Assembly: GCA_958430865.1 (NCBI GenBank)
Contig: CAUDNR010004386.1
Coordinates: 21,055-49,309 of the forward strand
Direction of reading: 5' to 3'
Length of the DNA stretch: 28,255 bases
Origin: Entrophospora sp. SA101
Lineage: Eukaryota; Glomeromycota; Glomeromycetes; Entrophosporales; Entrophosporaceae
A model generated the notes under the pieces. That model was not told where the DNA came from. It made no database searches and saw only the letters and a list, made by a program, of their open reading frames with translations. This document shows positions 10,601 through 21,450 of the stretch, one piece after another. The first letter of the stretch is position 1, and every line of letters starts with the position of its first letter. The position numbers and the translations under genes were made by a program.

Positions 10601-11170
10601 TAAAAAAACATAAATATTCCCCTTTTTTCAAAAAAAAAAAGCAAAAAGATCTAATGATAATCTCACATCATAAACATTTCCTTTGCTCATTTCTTCCCAC
10701 ACCAAATGACTACATTTCATTGTACCCAGAACATAAGCTTTAAGAATTAAAATTACAAATTCTATTGGTGGCAATAGTTCTGATGTAGTCGTAGTTGTAA
10801 TTGTAGATGTAGATGCTTTTGATTGATCCTTGTTATCATTAACATCAGATTTATTATTATTATTATAAAATAACTCTGGAGTAAGTTCCATAATATGATG
10901 TATGTACATGCATGTAAATATAGTTTGAGCAAGAGAATGTCCAGAGTGCCATGTCATCTAAAAAGAAAAATTCAGAGATTTTATCATTTTCAAAAATAAT
11001 ATTTATAATTAATGCAAATTAAAAGATTTATTTAAATTTACCTCTCATATAAATAAATTATTAATTATTCCAAGAACTTGTTCAGGTTTTAATCTAGCTT
11101 GTAGATTAAAATTTTTTTTCTTGAGATCACTTTCAAGGATCATTCCACTGTCCATCTTAGGATCCATGAT
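7184..11170 (-). pseudogene. NAA35: NAA35/MAK10 left copy: no exons 1-3 and a nonsense codon
   Basis: Exons equivalent to exons 4-20 of the intact gene are present: 11170-11042, 10957-10667, 10579-10438, 10362-10304, 10137-9993, 9899-9823, 9709-9626, 9540-9475, 9399-9187, 9078-8980, 8881-8794, 8732-8606, 8449-8385, 8302-8187, 8069-7902, 7827-7705 and 7588-7184. Exons 1-3 are missing because the duplication starts in intron 3. At 11045 the plus strand has T where the other copy has G. This turns the Cys codon of LFICE|MTWHSGHS into TGA, 42 codons into exon 4. No promoter or start exon precedes it: the adjacent sequence is the duplicated F-box tail. All splice sites otherwise match the intact copy, so the loss is recent. 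If translated at all from the exon 4 ATG, the product would be about 41 residues. Confidence 0.9.
7626..7666. repeat. (TA)n microsatellite in NAA35 intron 19, copy A
   Basis: An uninterrupted TA tract lies in the last intron of NAA35 (7589-7704). The same tract occurs in copy B at about 12205-12245 and in copy C at about 16810-16850. It is 2 bp longer in B and C than in A, and equal in B and C. Confidence 0.9.
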
Positions 11171-11231
11171 CTTTAAAACATTTTATGTTCTGTTATTAAA
11201 TATAATCATATATATTAATTGATAAGAAATT

Positions 11232-11513
11232 TGTCTTGATGAAGAAGAAGATGATGATGACGACGACGACGATGACGATGGTGATAATGATAATCTCAAG
11301 GAAAAACATAATGTTAGCAACAACAACAACAATAATAACCAAAGCATTTCAAACAATAACAATAATGATAATAATAATAATAATATAATTAATCTACAGC
11401 AACAACATCATCAAGAAATATTATTAAGAAATACCAATAATAATCATAAACATCGATCTAAAATAATATGTATATGTGTGATATTAATTATTTTAATTTC
11501 CTATTATAACTGA
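11232..11513 (+). pseudogene. Duplicated 3' fragment of the F-box gene
   Basis: This repeats 6655-6936 without visible change. It encodes the acidic run, the Asn/Gln-rich stretch and the hydrophobic end through the stop at 11513. It has no F-box, no start and no upstream exon. On its 5' side it abuts the truncated end of the left NAA35 copy, so it is a by-product of the tandem duplication. Confidence 0.92.
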
Positions 11514-11571
11514 TAATAATTATATATGAACAATGTTTTACAAGTTGAACATTACTATAATTATATAATAT

Positions 11572-11602
<31 letters not shown>

Positions 11603-12197
11603 TTACCACACATATATATAGTAAGGAAAGGATTTATTAATTAATTAGTTAATCTATTAGACATTTTGTAAATTAAGTTATTACACATACAAAAAACAAT
11701 TTTTTCTATGTCTATTCAACAAGCAATGATAATGATTTGAATTATATTATTGTTACAATATCATTGTTTTAATTGAATAACGGGATACCATGGATGATAA
11801 ATAAACTCCAAATTCACTGGTTTATTAACTAAAGTATTTTCAGGACTATTTTGTGACTGAATTGTAGTAGATGTAGATGTAGATGTAGATGATGAAGATG
11901 ACGATGTTGCCATTGAGGAGGATGATGATGATGATGCCGTTGTTGATATTGTTTCACTTAATGAAGGTTGTTGTTGTTTATGTTTACCTTTCTTTTTATT
12001 TTTCTTTCGCTTGGTTGTTGTTATTACTGCTGTTGTTGATTTTAACGGTGTCTCTAAATTGATTTCATTTGTTGAATTATTTTCAAGTTCGATTTTATAC
12101 TCTTCGATTATTTTTTGTAGGTTTATAATGTTTGCAATGCATACACGAGTCATATTTTGAATATCCTATATATATATATATAAAATCAATATATGTA

Positions 12198-12247
<50 letters not shown>

Positions 12248-15200
12248 GATCATATTTATTATGTAAAATAACATAATAGATACCTCTTTAAATTCAACTT
12301 CACCGAATTCCATTCTACACTCGGATACATTTAAATTTTTTAACTTGGCCAAAGTTATTTTAGCAGATTGAAAATTTTGCAAAGATGCATTCAAAAGATC
12401 CAGTGTCTACAAATTATATATTAATATATTTATATATTAAGCATATATATATATATGGTGTATCTGTATATGCAACTTACACTAACGTGGTCCCAATTTG
12501 TCACTTTTTTATAATCGTTATATGTGAATATTGCTGGACTTCCCAAATTCCTGTACATTCGAAATCTTTGCATGAAACGTACACCTTCATCATCAAATTC
12601 TAGTGCCGGTGAAGTCATACGACCAGTTCTCTGTAATGCTGGTATAGCCTTATAACAACAATATTATGAAAAAATTATTACTAATTAATTTATTATTACT
12701 ATTACTGTTACTATTGTTATTACTATATTAATAATTAATTATTATTATATTTGTTATTTACTTACTCTATAAATTCCTCGGCATAAATCTTGTTTAGCCA
12801 TTGTTAAAATTTGCTGATTAATTATTAATGATGTAATGGATTTTGAAAGTGATATGCTTCTTAGATTTGATTTTCGATGGTCTAGTTTTTAATACCACAA
12901 TATTATTTATTGACTTTTTGTTAGAAACCTCACAGTGAGGAAAGGAAATTCTTTAAAACTTACCATTTGCATGAATAGAAATTCTGTCCAAATGTTGATA
13001 ATGAACACCTAATAAATAATCAATATACCTTTATTTATTATTGTTGTTATTGTTGTTATTGTATATATAGTGAGTAATGTTTACAGGGTTTTTAATAATT
13101 AATGAATATTTTTAAAAAAAAATTTTTCAATTAGTTGATTTATTTGATTTTTTTCATTTAATCACACACACACACATATCTTACCAATAAATCATTGGAA
13201 ATTCATGTGTTCCATATAATTCTAATTCAAAGCCAATAAATAAAATGTCCTCAATTAATGTTAGTTTCCGATGATAAACCCAAGAAGAAAGATGAAAAGA
13301 AAATGAAGGTCCTTCCTAAAAAAATTTTTAATAAAACTAAAACTTCACTTATGTAAAGTGGTTTGTGTTAACCATTTTTTCTTAAAAAACGATAGATTAC
13401 TTTTGTTATTAATGGCGATTCACCAGTCAATCCTTGCAACTCTAAGTCGATATGTTCTGCCTAAATACATGAATGTGTTTTTTTTTAATATCAAAAAAAT
13501 TTTTAATGGGCTTTCAATATATATATGTGTGTGTGCGCGTGTATTTAATATGATATACCTTTTCTTGTAACAATTCCCAATCTGTTAAAACATTACACAT
13601 ATTTCTTCGTTGTCTTGAACGATTATGACATAAAATTTGGCAAAGATCCATCAAAGGCTTTTTTTAAAAATTGATAATAATAACAATAACAATTAATGAT
13701 AACAAAGAAAATAAAAAATTTTAAATGAATACAATATATATAGTGTAAAAAAGCCATTTGTTTACCTTTTCTGAACTGTCAACAAATACATGAACCAATT
13801 TTGAAATTTTTTTTCTGACTTCATCTGAATATATTGTATTATGACCAGCTGAAGTAAGAAGTTCAATTTTTGATACAAAATAAACATATGGTGGATTTGT
13901 CAATTCTGTTATAGAATCCTTTACCAATTGAAAAATTGGCATTTTGCCTAGAACACGTTCTTCTGAACGAATTGTTGACTTCAGGATTCAACAAACAAGT
14001 AAACTTATTAATAATTAATCATATTAATTGAATTAGTTATATTATTAACTTACTTGTAATAATGACCTTGAGAAAGCACATGATGTAGGTTTTTGAGCAG
14101 CATAATAATGCAAGAAATTCTTTTTTATATATTATATAAATATAATAAATAAAATATCATGTATAAAGTTTTAAGATATAATAATTTCAATCATGTTAAT
14201 TTACCATTAAACTAGTTGCTGATATATAATCAATGATTAGACATGTTGAATTAAGGTTTTTTAATAAATTCAACATTTCATCCAATGACTAGTTATAAAA
14301 AAAAGGTTTATTTAATTTAGCAAAAGCCTATTATTAAATACTATTATAGTTGTTATTGTTATTGTTATTATATAAACAAATTTCGATTTTAAAATAATTG
14401 CCTCTTGTAATGTTAAAAGTTGAATTGGTCGTGGTGGTGTTTGTGATACAAATTTTCGATTAATTAAAGGATCAAACGCTATCAAAATTAAATTATTATT
14501 AGTATCAAGATGATCATCATCATCATCTTCATAATTAGTATGAAGATTAGTACGAAGATAAAAAAACATACCATCATCTACATCGATTTCTAAATCAGCA
14601 GTATCTTCACTCTTAATTTCATTTAATAATTTACTGCAATTAGCAATTTCTTTTTGAGCTAGTGGGTACCGTTGACAAAGTGGTTGCGACACATACATGA
14701 GAATTAAAAGAAATGACTATATGTGTGCATGTGTATGAATGTGTGTATATATGAAAATATATGACAAAAAACCAATTCAAAAGATAAAACTTATATAATG
14801 TGAATATATTTATATATATATTATATATATAACATACTAAAATTACCATAATATAATAAAGTAATTGTTAAAAAATTCGCACCCTTCTAAAAATTAATCG
14901 AGAGGATAAGGCTTCAATAAGTTTTTCATTTTTACTATCGCCTATACGTAAATATTTAATATCACATTAATATATTAATAAATATATATATTTTAAAAAA
15001 AAATAATCAAATTTACCATTTTTTCCATTATTGCGTATCCATTGGCTACCGTTATTTCTCAACCAATTTTCTGCATCACCCAATAATTTTAATACTTCCG
15101 ATTCAGGAAAATCTTCATAAATCGTAATGTTATATTTATTTAAAGAAAAATCTTCCTCCTTTTTATTTAATTATTTAAATAAAAAAACATAAATATTCCC

Positions 15201-15810
15201 CTTTTTTCAAAAAAAAAAAGCAAAAAGATCTAATGATAATCTCACATCATAAACATTTCCTTTGCTCATTTCTTCCCACACCAAATGACTACATTTCATT
15301 GTACCCAGAACATAAGCTTTAAGAATTAAAATTACAAATTCTATTGGTGGCAATAGTTCTGATGTAGTCGTAGTTGTAATTGTAGATGTAGATGCTTTTG
15401 ATTGATCCTTGTTATCATTAACATCAGATTTATTATTATTATTATAAAATAACTCTGGAGTAAGTTCCATAATATGATGTATGTACATGCATGTAAATAT
15501 AGTTTGAGCAAGAGAATGTCCAGAGTGCCATGTCATCTAAAAAGAAAAATTCAGAGATTTTATCATTTTCAAAAATAATATTTATAATTAATGCAAATTA
15601 AAAGATTTATTTAAATTTACCTCGCATATAAATAAATTATTAATTATTCCAAGAACTTGTTCAGGTTTTAATCTAGCTTGTAGATTAAAATTTTTTTTCT
15701 TGAGATCACTTTCAAGGATCATTCCACTGTCCATCTTAGGATCCATGATCTTTAAAACATTTTATGTTCTGTTATTAAATATAATCATATATATTAATTG
15801 ATAAGAAATT
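11232..15810. repeat. Tandem duplication, copy B (4,579 bp)
   Basis: Copy B starts with the F-box 3' piece at 11232. It ends at 15810, inside NAA35 intron 3, after which the original sequence continues (AATCAATG) into exons 3-1. It therefore holds the functional gene body. It is 2 bp longer than copy A because of the TA tract and has G at 15624 in place of T. Confidence 0.95.
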
Positions 15811-16218
15811 AATCAATGTTTGAAACCTCAATTGAGCTCATTGCATCATATAATCCAAATGATTCAAGATGAATCAGTTGACCAATTTGAAATTCTATTC
15901 TTTTACAAATGATTAACATAATATTAATAATAATGGTAATGACGGTAATATAAATATGTATATGTGTATTTATATATTTATATATACTATACCAGCTGTA
16001 ACTTCATCTAAGAAAGTTGTTATATCTTTATATTGAGGTAATAAATAATTGTTGGAATTTTCCAAATAAACATTACTCTTTTTTTCATCTTTTAAAGTTA
16101 ACTTTGATATATTAACTATTTAATTTATAATTTGGGGGTATTTTTTATTAATTGATAATAACATATATGTTATATATATGTTTAAAATAATTAATAGAGT
16201 ACCTTCGATAGGATCCAT
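11761..16218 (-). CDS. NAA35: NatC N-alpha-acetyltransferase auxiliary subunit NAA35 (MAK10), intact copy
   Basis: NAA35 is the large auxiliary subunit of NatC, which with catalytic NAA30 and NAA38 acetylates Met-hydrophobic N-termini on cytosolic ribosomes. Twenty exons keep one frame: 16218-16203, 16115-15993, 15894-15827, 15749-15621, 15536-15246, 15158-15017, 14941-14883, 14716-14572, 14478-14402, 14288-14205, 14119-14054, 13978-13766, 13657-13559, 13460-13373, 13311-13185, 13028-12964, 12881-12766, 12648-12481, 12406-12284 and 12165-11761. They total 867 aa; human NAA35 has 725. Family signatures are LYDAMSSIE-IMDPKMDSGM, MTWHSGHSLAQTIFTC, HNRSRQR, SSWVYHRKLTLIEDILFIGFELELY and C-terminal WYPVIQLKQ. 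A Lys-rich and then Ser/Thr-rich insertion lies before the end. Exon 9 appears to use a GC donor, and the intron after exon 8 (93 nt) lacks stops. It is convergent with the F-box gene and divergent from RIB7. Confidence 0.93.
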
Positions 16219-16371
16219 GAATTTTTGTCTTATGAGCAAAAATTAAAATTAGAATTAGAATTGGATAAGAATTAGTAAAATCAAAAAAAAAACTATTTAA
16301 AAGTTAATATCTCATATTTACTTTTGGATTATATCAGAGAAATCTTTTTAAAAAAAAATACTATCGCAGAT

Positions 16372-16802
16372 TTAATGTGATTGTCTGCACATGTCTGGAT
16401 GATAAATAAACTCCAAATTCACTGGTTTATTAACTAAAGTATTTTCAGGACTATTTTGTGACTGAATTGTAGTAGATGTAGATGTAGATGTAGATGATGA
16501 AGATGACGATGTTGCCATTGAGGAGGATGATGATGATGATGCCGTTGTTGATATTGTTTCACTTAATGAAGGTTGTTGTTGTTTATGTTTACCTTTCTTT
16601 TTATTTTTCTTTCGCTTGGTTGTTGTTATTACTGCTGTTGTTGATTTTAACGGTGTCTCTAAATTGATTTCATTTGTTGAATTATTTTCAAGTTCGATTT
16701 TATACTCTTCGATTATTTTTTGTAGGTTTATAATGTTTGCAATGCATACACGAGTCATATTTTGAATATCCTATATATATATATATAAAATCAATATATG
16801 TA

Positions 16803-16852
<50 letters not shown>

Positions 16853-17253
16853 GATCATATTTATTATGTAAAATAACATAATAGATACCTCTTTAAATTC
16901 AACTTCACCGAATTCCATTCTACACTCGGATACATTTAAATTTTTTAACTTGGCCAAAGTTATTTTAGCAGATTGAAAATTTTGCAAAGATGCATTCAAA
17001 AGATCCAGTGTCTACAAATTATATATTAATATATTTATATATTAAGCATATATATATATATGGTGTATCTGTATATGCAACTTACACTAACGTGGTCCCA
17101 ATTTGTCACTTTTTTATAATCGTTATATGTGAATATTGCTGGACTTCCCAAATTCCTGTACATTCGAAATCTTTGCATGAAACGTACACCTTCATCATCA
17201 AATTCTAGTGCCGGTGAAGTCATACGACCAGTTCTCTGTAATGCTGGTATAGC
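16372..17253 (-). pseudogene. NAA35: NAA35 3' fragment (exons 18-20 only)
   Basis: Exon 18 (17253-17086), exon 19 (17011-16889) and exon 20 (16770-16396) are present with intact splice sites. The final residues of NAA35 are replaced by DMCRQSH, encoded by flanking DNA, with a stop at 16372. There is no upstream gene body. Transcription could only come from outside, and the sequence beyond exon 18 folds back into an inverted piece of the same gene. It is a dead fragment or an assembly product. Confidence 0.88.
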
Positions 17254-17268
17254 CTTATAACAACAATA
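16396..17268. repeat. Partial third copy (C) of the NAA35 3' end
   Basis: This matches copy B 11791-12663 at a constant offset of 4605, including the TA-tract length. It covers most of NAA35 exon 20 plus exons 19 and 18 and stops in the intron before exon 17. The left junction (CATGTC|TGGATGAT) drops the last codons, WYPVIQLKQ. It sits 178 bp upstream of the intact NAA35 start, in the same orientation. The remaining sequence at 16219-16395 is unique and presumably holds the NAA35 promoter. Confidence 0.93.
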
Positions 17269-17349
17269 ACAACAATAATAAATAAAGGTATATTGATTAT
17301 TTATTAGGTGCTCATTATCAACACTTGGACAGAATTTCTATTCATGCAA
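17257..17349. repeat. Inverted copy of the NAA35 exon 16 region, next to an assembly gap
   Basis: This is the reverse complement of copy B 12967-13059, so it carries exon 16 in plus orientation. Two T-to-C differences are present, and similarity fades from 17350 to the Ns. Its first 12 bases (17257-17268, ATAACAACAATA) are shared with the end of direct copy C, giving a 12-bp microhomology at the turn point. Confidence 0.88.
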
Positions 17350-17363
17350 GGGTGAAGGTTTAA

Positions 17364-17373
17364 NNNNNNNNNN
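17364..17373. other. Assembly gap of 10 N
   Basis: Ten Ns separate the fold-back fragment from the sequence upstream of RIB7. The round number suggests a scaffolding placeholder, so the true distance and even the adjacency of the two sides are unknown. Confidence 0.98.
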
Positions 17374-17553
17374 ATTCATCACGCACATGAATTAGCAAGG
17401 GTTCACGCAGATCATAGGTGCCACTTCCAAATTAGGAAGGTCCTGTATATAGGATTTTCCTATATTTTACACAATTATACTTTAATAAAAATAAACTTCA
17501 ACTTGGGAAAAAAAAAAAATTTTTATTTTTGATGATCTGCAAGTGTATTAATA

Positions 17554-18730
17554 ATGACACAGTCAAAAAAGTTTTTGTCCGCACTTTTAGAAAACAATGA
17601 TTACTACAACTATACTCTCAGTGGTATCAATAGACCATTTGTTACTTTAACTTATGCACAGAGCCTTGATGGCAAAATTTCAGGAATTAATGGTAAACAA
17701 TTACAATTAAGTGGTGAAGAATCGATGATGATGACACATAGGTTGAAACAAAATAAAAGAATTAATGAATGGTTAAATGAATAAATATTTAGAGTTTTTA
17801 TATATATTTCTGTTTTTATGATTAGGATGAGAACACTGCATGATGGAATATTGGTTGGAATTGGAACTGTATTAAATGATGATCCAAAACTAACAGGTTA
17901 ATTCTAACAAAATAGTCCTGATATATAATTTGTCAGTTAATTGATAAATGAATTATAGTGTATGGATGATGATTGTTTTTTTAATTTAGCAAGATTGTTG
18001 GAGCCTGATATGGAGACCACAATTCAACAACCACAACCAATAATTCTTGACTCAAGTTTAAGATTTCCTTTAACATCAAAGCTACTACAACAATCTCATT
18101 ATCAAGGATTTAAAAAACCATGGATTTTTACTAAAAATTTACATGATTCAAATAAAAAAAAGGTATAAATTTGAAATTTTATGATATTTATGAATGAATT
18201 TAAAGAGTTATTATTATTATCATCATTAGATTTTAGAACAAGAAGGTGCAAAAGTTATAACAATTAATACAGACGAAAGTGGTAATATAATGAAAATTGT
18301 TTGGTTAATTGTTTATTATATTTACATATAAAATATTTATTTATTTATTAGGAAAACTTTCGATTGTTCATTTATTAGAAGAATTAAATAAATTATCAAT
18401 TAAAAGATTAATGGTTGAAGGCGGAGCAAAAATAATCCAATCATTTCTAAAAATAAATCTTTTAGATTTAATAATTGTTACTATTGCACCAATCTATATT
18501 GGGTTTAATAGTGTCTCAGTTACAGGAAGTAGTGAAGGTCAAGATGAAGAAGATTTAAAAGTAAGATTTAATTGTAACATGTAATTTTTTAATAATATTA
18601 TATATATATATATTAATTTTTTTATTAATAGAATAAAAAAATAGTTGAAAAAAATTTTCCTAAATTAATCAATGTAAAATATGAAATACTTGGTAAAGAT
18701 ATTATAATGACAGCAAATACGGAAAAATAA
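17554..18730 (+). CDS. RIB7: 2,5-diamino-6-ribosylamino-4(3H)-pyrimidinone 5'-phosphate reductase (riboflavin biosynthesis)
   Basis: This enzyme performs the NADPH-dependent reduction of the ribosyl side chain in the fungal riboflavin pathway, after GTP cyclohydrolase II. Six exons, 17554-17741, 17826-17896, 17990-18162, 18230-18281, 18352-18560 and 18632-18730, give 263 aa; yeast Rib7 has 244. The RibD C-terminal reductase fold is recognisable from PFVTLTYAQSLDGKIS, LSGEESMMMTHRMRTLHDGI, LVGIGTVLNDDPKLT, PIILDSSLRFP, RLMVEGGAKIIQSFL and TIAPIYIG. The GIGTVLNDDP and VEGGA segments line the nucleotide and substrate site in this family. The start is the first ATG after an A/T-rich leader (17374-17553). 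All introns are GT-AG, 67-93 nt. The copy appears complete. The gene diverges from NAA35, but the N gap and copy C lie between them. Confidence 0.93.
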
Positions 18731-19642
18731 TGATTTTTGAAAATAAATTTTATTTTAATGCAAATTAATTCATGTGAATGAAATCTTTTTAGATAACTTT
18801 TATTTAAAAAATATCTGATATTAAAAACAAATGGTGTTGGGAATTTACAACTATAAAACATCTGATAGCACAAGTAACTGTCTCAAATACATGTATAATT
18901 AAGGCTCTGCATGAGCTGGCATGCAAGGAACTTTATGTGTAATATTGAAAAATCACCAACTGGGTCTACTAAAACTTTAACCAAATCTAGAAGTAAACAG
19001 CTCCAATTAATACACCATCTGAATTCATCATTATCATTTATTTACAAGCACATCAACATCACATTTAGTGTTCCATGTCGCAATCCAAAAAAGGAAACAA
19101 AATGGTTGTAAAGGTGGTTGCAACCAGTGGTTGCAATCGTTTTTATATGACGCAAAGATGGTAGCAACCATCATCAAAAGTTGCAGCCGGTATCCTTAAT
19201 CACATTACATATATATATATTCGCCCAGGTTGTCATTTTCATTTTATAAAAACTAAAAATGTTCCACACAACTAATTATGCATATGACATAGTTTAGGTT
19301 ATGCCATTTCTATTGAAAGGCTCCATACATGTTACTAATAAAAAAAATTTGGCTGTTACTCTTGAAAAAACCCATTTTTATATTATTAATTGGAAAGGAT
19401 GGGTTAGTTTCATACATGTTGCTGGCGATAAATATGATCTTTACTATTGAGACAAAGTCAATTTTTTCTGAAACTCTCAAAAATAAAATAAAAAAGATTT
19501 TTATTTATTTGTTTCAAACAATAAATTAACTAAAAAGTGTACATAATTTAAACTGTCTAAAGTACCAATTATATATAATAATAACAACAACAATAATAAC
19601 CATTTATTTCTTTAAAAAAAGGTAAATCTAAAGTAAAGAAAT
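18731..19642. other. Intergenic, no convincing gene
   Basis: This 0.9-kb stretch separates the convergent RIB7 and F-box genes. Short open frames exist but look non-coding. A cluster of TGGTTGCAA/GGTAGCAACC-like words at about 19103-19190 (GGTGGTTGCAACCAGTGG is the clearest) forms overlapping small palindromes and may be transposon debris. No RNA gene was seen. Confidence 0.5.
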
Positions 19643-21247
19643 CTAAAAATTCAAGAAAAATTCTTCATTTTTAATGATACCTTGTTTATTATAGTATTGA
19701 ATAGCTTTTAAATGTTCAAATGTAAAATCCCGTTCATCATTTGACATTTTACAAACATCTAACCAAAGTTTGATATTAGAAAGTTGACAATATTCTAGGA
19801 ACTTGCATAATTTGTTTATAGAAAATTTCCATTCACCATCTAATTTGATTCTATTTAAACTTTTTGGTCGAGTTGAAAATAATAAATCAAATAATAAATC
19901 ACCATCAATCTTTGGTTCGTTTACTCCTCTGATTAAAATTGATTTTAAATTTTTACAATTTTGAAATATTTGTTTAAAATTCTTTAATGATGAAGATATA
20001 TTATTACTATCATGACTATTTTCTTCTTCATTTAGACTTCTCCCGTCATCACCATCAGCTGCAGTGTTGGTGTTATTGATGAAACACCAAGTAGTTAGAA
20101 ATTCCAAGCTTGGACAAAATTTACTAATTACCTGATTAAAATTGTTGATATTTTCTGGATCTGGAACATACCAATAATTCAAATAAATTTTTCTTAGACT
20201 GTAATTTGTATTTAAGATAAGATTTGATAATATTTCAAGAGGTAAAGGTTCAGTTTCTAAATAAATAATTTTTAAATTTTTGAAATGTGCAAATTCTAAT
20301 TCTTGTATAATATCATTAATAGAATCTCTATTTAACCAAAATTTCAAAGTTTCTAAATTTGATAATTGAGATATAGTGTTTAGTAGTAAACATAATTCAC
20401 CACCACCATAACCAAATTCAAATATGGAATCTTTCTTTTTGATAATAGCTTTGGATATCTTAAAACATTTTTCATTTGAGTCAAATCTATCCCAATTTGA
20501 ACACTCAACAAATTTTAAATTTGATTGGTTTTCAATTAAATTCGCCAGACCCTCATTATCATTGTTACAATGATCTATAATAATTTTTTGTAAACTTTTA
20601 CAAAATTTTGAAAGTTCTGAGAATATTTCAGATTTCAATTGAGCCTCACATCTTAATTCAACTAGATTTGACAAGCTAGTATTTGCACCTGGAAACCAAG
20701 GAATTAAAATGTCTGATTCTCTCAAATGCAAATATTTAAAAGTTGAACATTTACTTATAAACATTTTATAAATTTCTTGTTTTAAAAGTTTCTTCATATC
20801 CTTTAGACTGATTAAAGATGGTGGTGGTGATGATGATGAAGGTGGTGATGATGCAGTGTTCCTATTATCATTTAATGATAATAAATTTTCTTTTCCAATA
20901 GCTGAATCAACCATATAATTTATATGATACGAAGGTAAATTTCTACAATATCTTGCATAATCAAACAATGGAGATCTATTCGTAGGTTTTTTTATGATGA
21001 TTCCACTTGAAATTAAATAATTCTTTGAATCATTTGAGAAACAAGAAATCAATGTTGATAAAATCGAAGATTCTTTATTATTCTTACAATAATGTCTACA
21101 AAATTTCCAAGTATCTTTCCATAATATTTCTACTGCAATATGACACCATAATTTATTTACAAAAAGACAAGAATGTAATGATTTCATGTCATCTTGTAAT
21201 ATTTCTATAATTTCTCTTAAACACTCTACTGGTAATTCTGAATTCAT
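19643..21247 (-). CDS. F-box / leucine-rich-repeat protein, single exon
   Basis: The 534-aa protein starts at the ATG at 21247. Residues 4-45 (LPVECLREIIEILQDD...CLFVNKLWCHIAVEILWKD) are the F-box form typical of the expanded AM-fungal family, with the following WKDTWKF. It should bind Skp1 and act as an SCF ubiquitin-ligase adaptor. The remainder holds irregular LRRs, for example FKYLHLRESDI, LSNLVELRCEA, KSLQKIIIDHC, LSNLETLKFWL, FKNLKIIYLETEPLP and SLNRIKLDGEW. They are interrupted by a Ser/Pro run (residues 131-144) and an acidic Asn-rich loop (about 395-420). No intron is needed and the frame is intact. The substrate is unknown. It differs from the F-box gene at 5070 in domain spacing and lacks its acidic tail, so the two are not recent duplicates. 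Confidence 0.9.
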   Translation of the reverse strand: MNSELPVECLREIIEILQDDMKSLHSCLFVNKLWCHIAVEILWKDTWKFCRHYCKNNKESSILSTLISCFSNDSKNYLISSGIIIKKPTNRSPLFDYARYCRNLPSYHINYMVDSAIGKENLLSLNDNRNTASSPPSSSSPPPSLISLKDMKKLLKQEIYKMFISKCSTFKYLHLRESDILIPWFPGANTSLSNLVELRCEAQLKSEIFSELSKFCKSLQKIIIDHCNNDNEGLANLIENQSNLKFVECSNWDRFDSNEKCFKISKAIIKKKDSIFEFGYGGGELCLLLNTISQLSNLETLKFWLNRDSINDIIQELEFAHFKNLKIIYLETEPLPLEILSNLILNTNYSLRKIYLNYWYVPDPENINNFNQVISKFCPSLEFLTTWCFINNTNTAADGDDGRSLNEEENSHDSNNISSSLKNFKQIFQNCKNLKSILIRGVNEPKIDGDLLFDLLFSTRPKSLNRIKLDGEWKFSINKLCKFLEYCQLSNIKLWLDVCKMSNDERDFTFEHLKAIQYYNKQGIIKNEEFFLNF

Positions 21248-21450
21248 TTTAAAAAAATAGGAAAGAAAATATTTTTTATTGTTATATTTATTTATATATA
21301 TTTTTTTTAATGTAATCCATTTATTTGTATTACATTAATCACTATTAATGTTACTGCACCCATGTATCCCGCTTTGAAAGTTCCTTCTAAAAAAAACGCA
21401 AGTGAATTCTAAGATACTTTACTGTTACAGAAACTTGCACTTCGCAAACA

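Larger units (their letters stand above)
6655..11231. repeat. Tandem duplication, copy A (4,577 bp)
   Basis: This segment is followed directly by a near-identical copy at 11232-15810. It begins inside F-box exon 2 (TGTCTTGATGAAG) and ends inside NAA35 intron 3 (GATAAGAAATT). The differences I could see from copy B are one TA unit in the microsatellite and one T/G substitution at 11045. The junction shows essentially no microhomology. The 247 bp between the convergent genes (6937-7183) hold a TTTA tetranucleotide run at about 6992-7028. Confidence 0.95.

Noticed and set aside
12950..13200. Apparent frame break between NAA35 exons 15 and 16
   Set aside because: Using the acceptor AAAG at 13030-13029 instead of the later TTAG adds YIDYLLG and restores the family sequence without any frameshift.
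13358..13570. Plus-strand 70-aa open frame (and its copy at 8779)
   Set aside because: It is antisense to NAA35 exon 14 and the adjoining intron; low-complexity Tyr/Phe/Ile content.
18911..19111. 66-aa plus-strand open frame, and another at 19329-19529
   Set aside because: No recognisable blocks, atypical composition and no splice context; most likely chance frames between convergent genes.
19103..19190. Cluster of GGTTGCAACC-type words as a possible transposon end
   Set aside because: Small overlapping palindromes only; no second terminus or target-site duplication could be paired with it.
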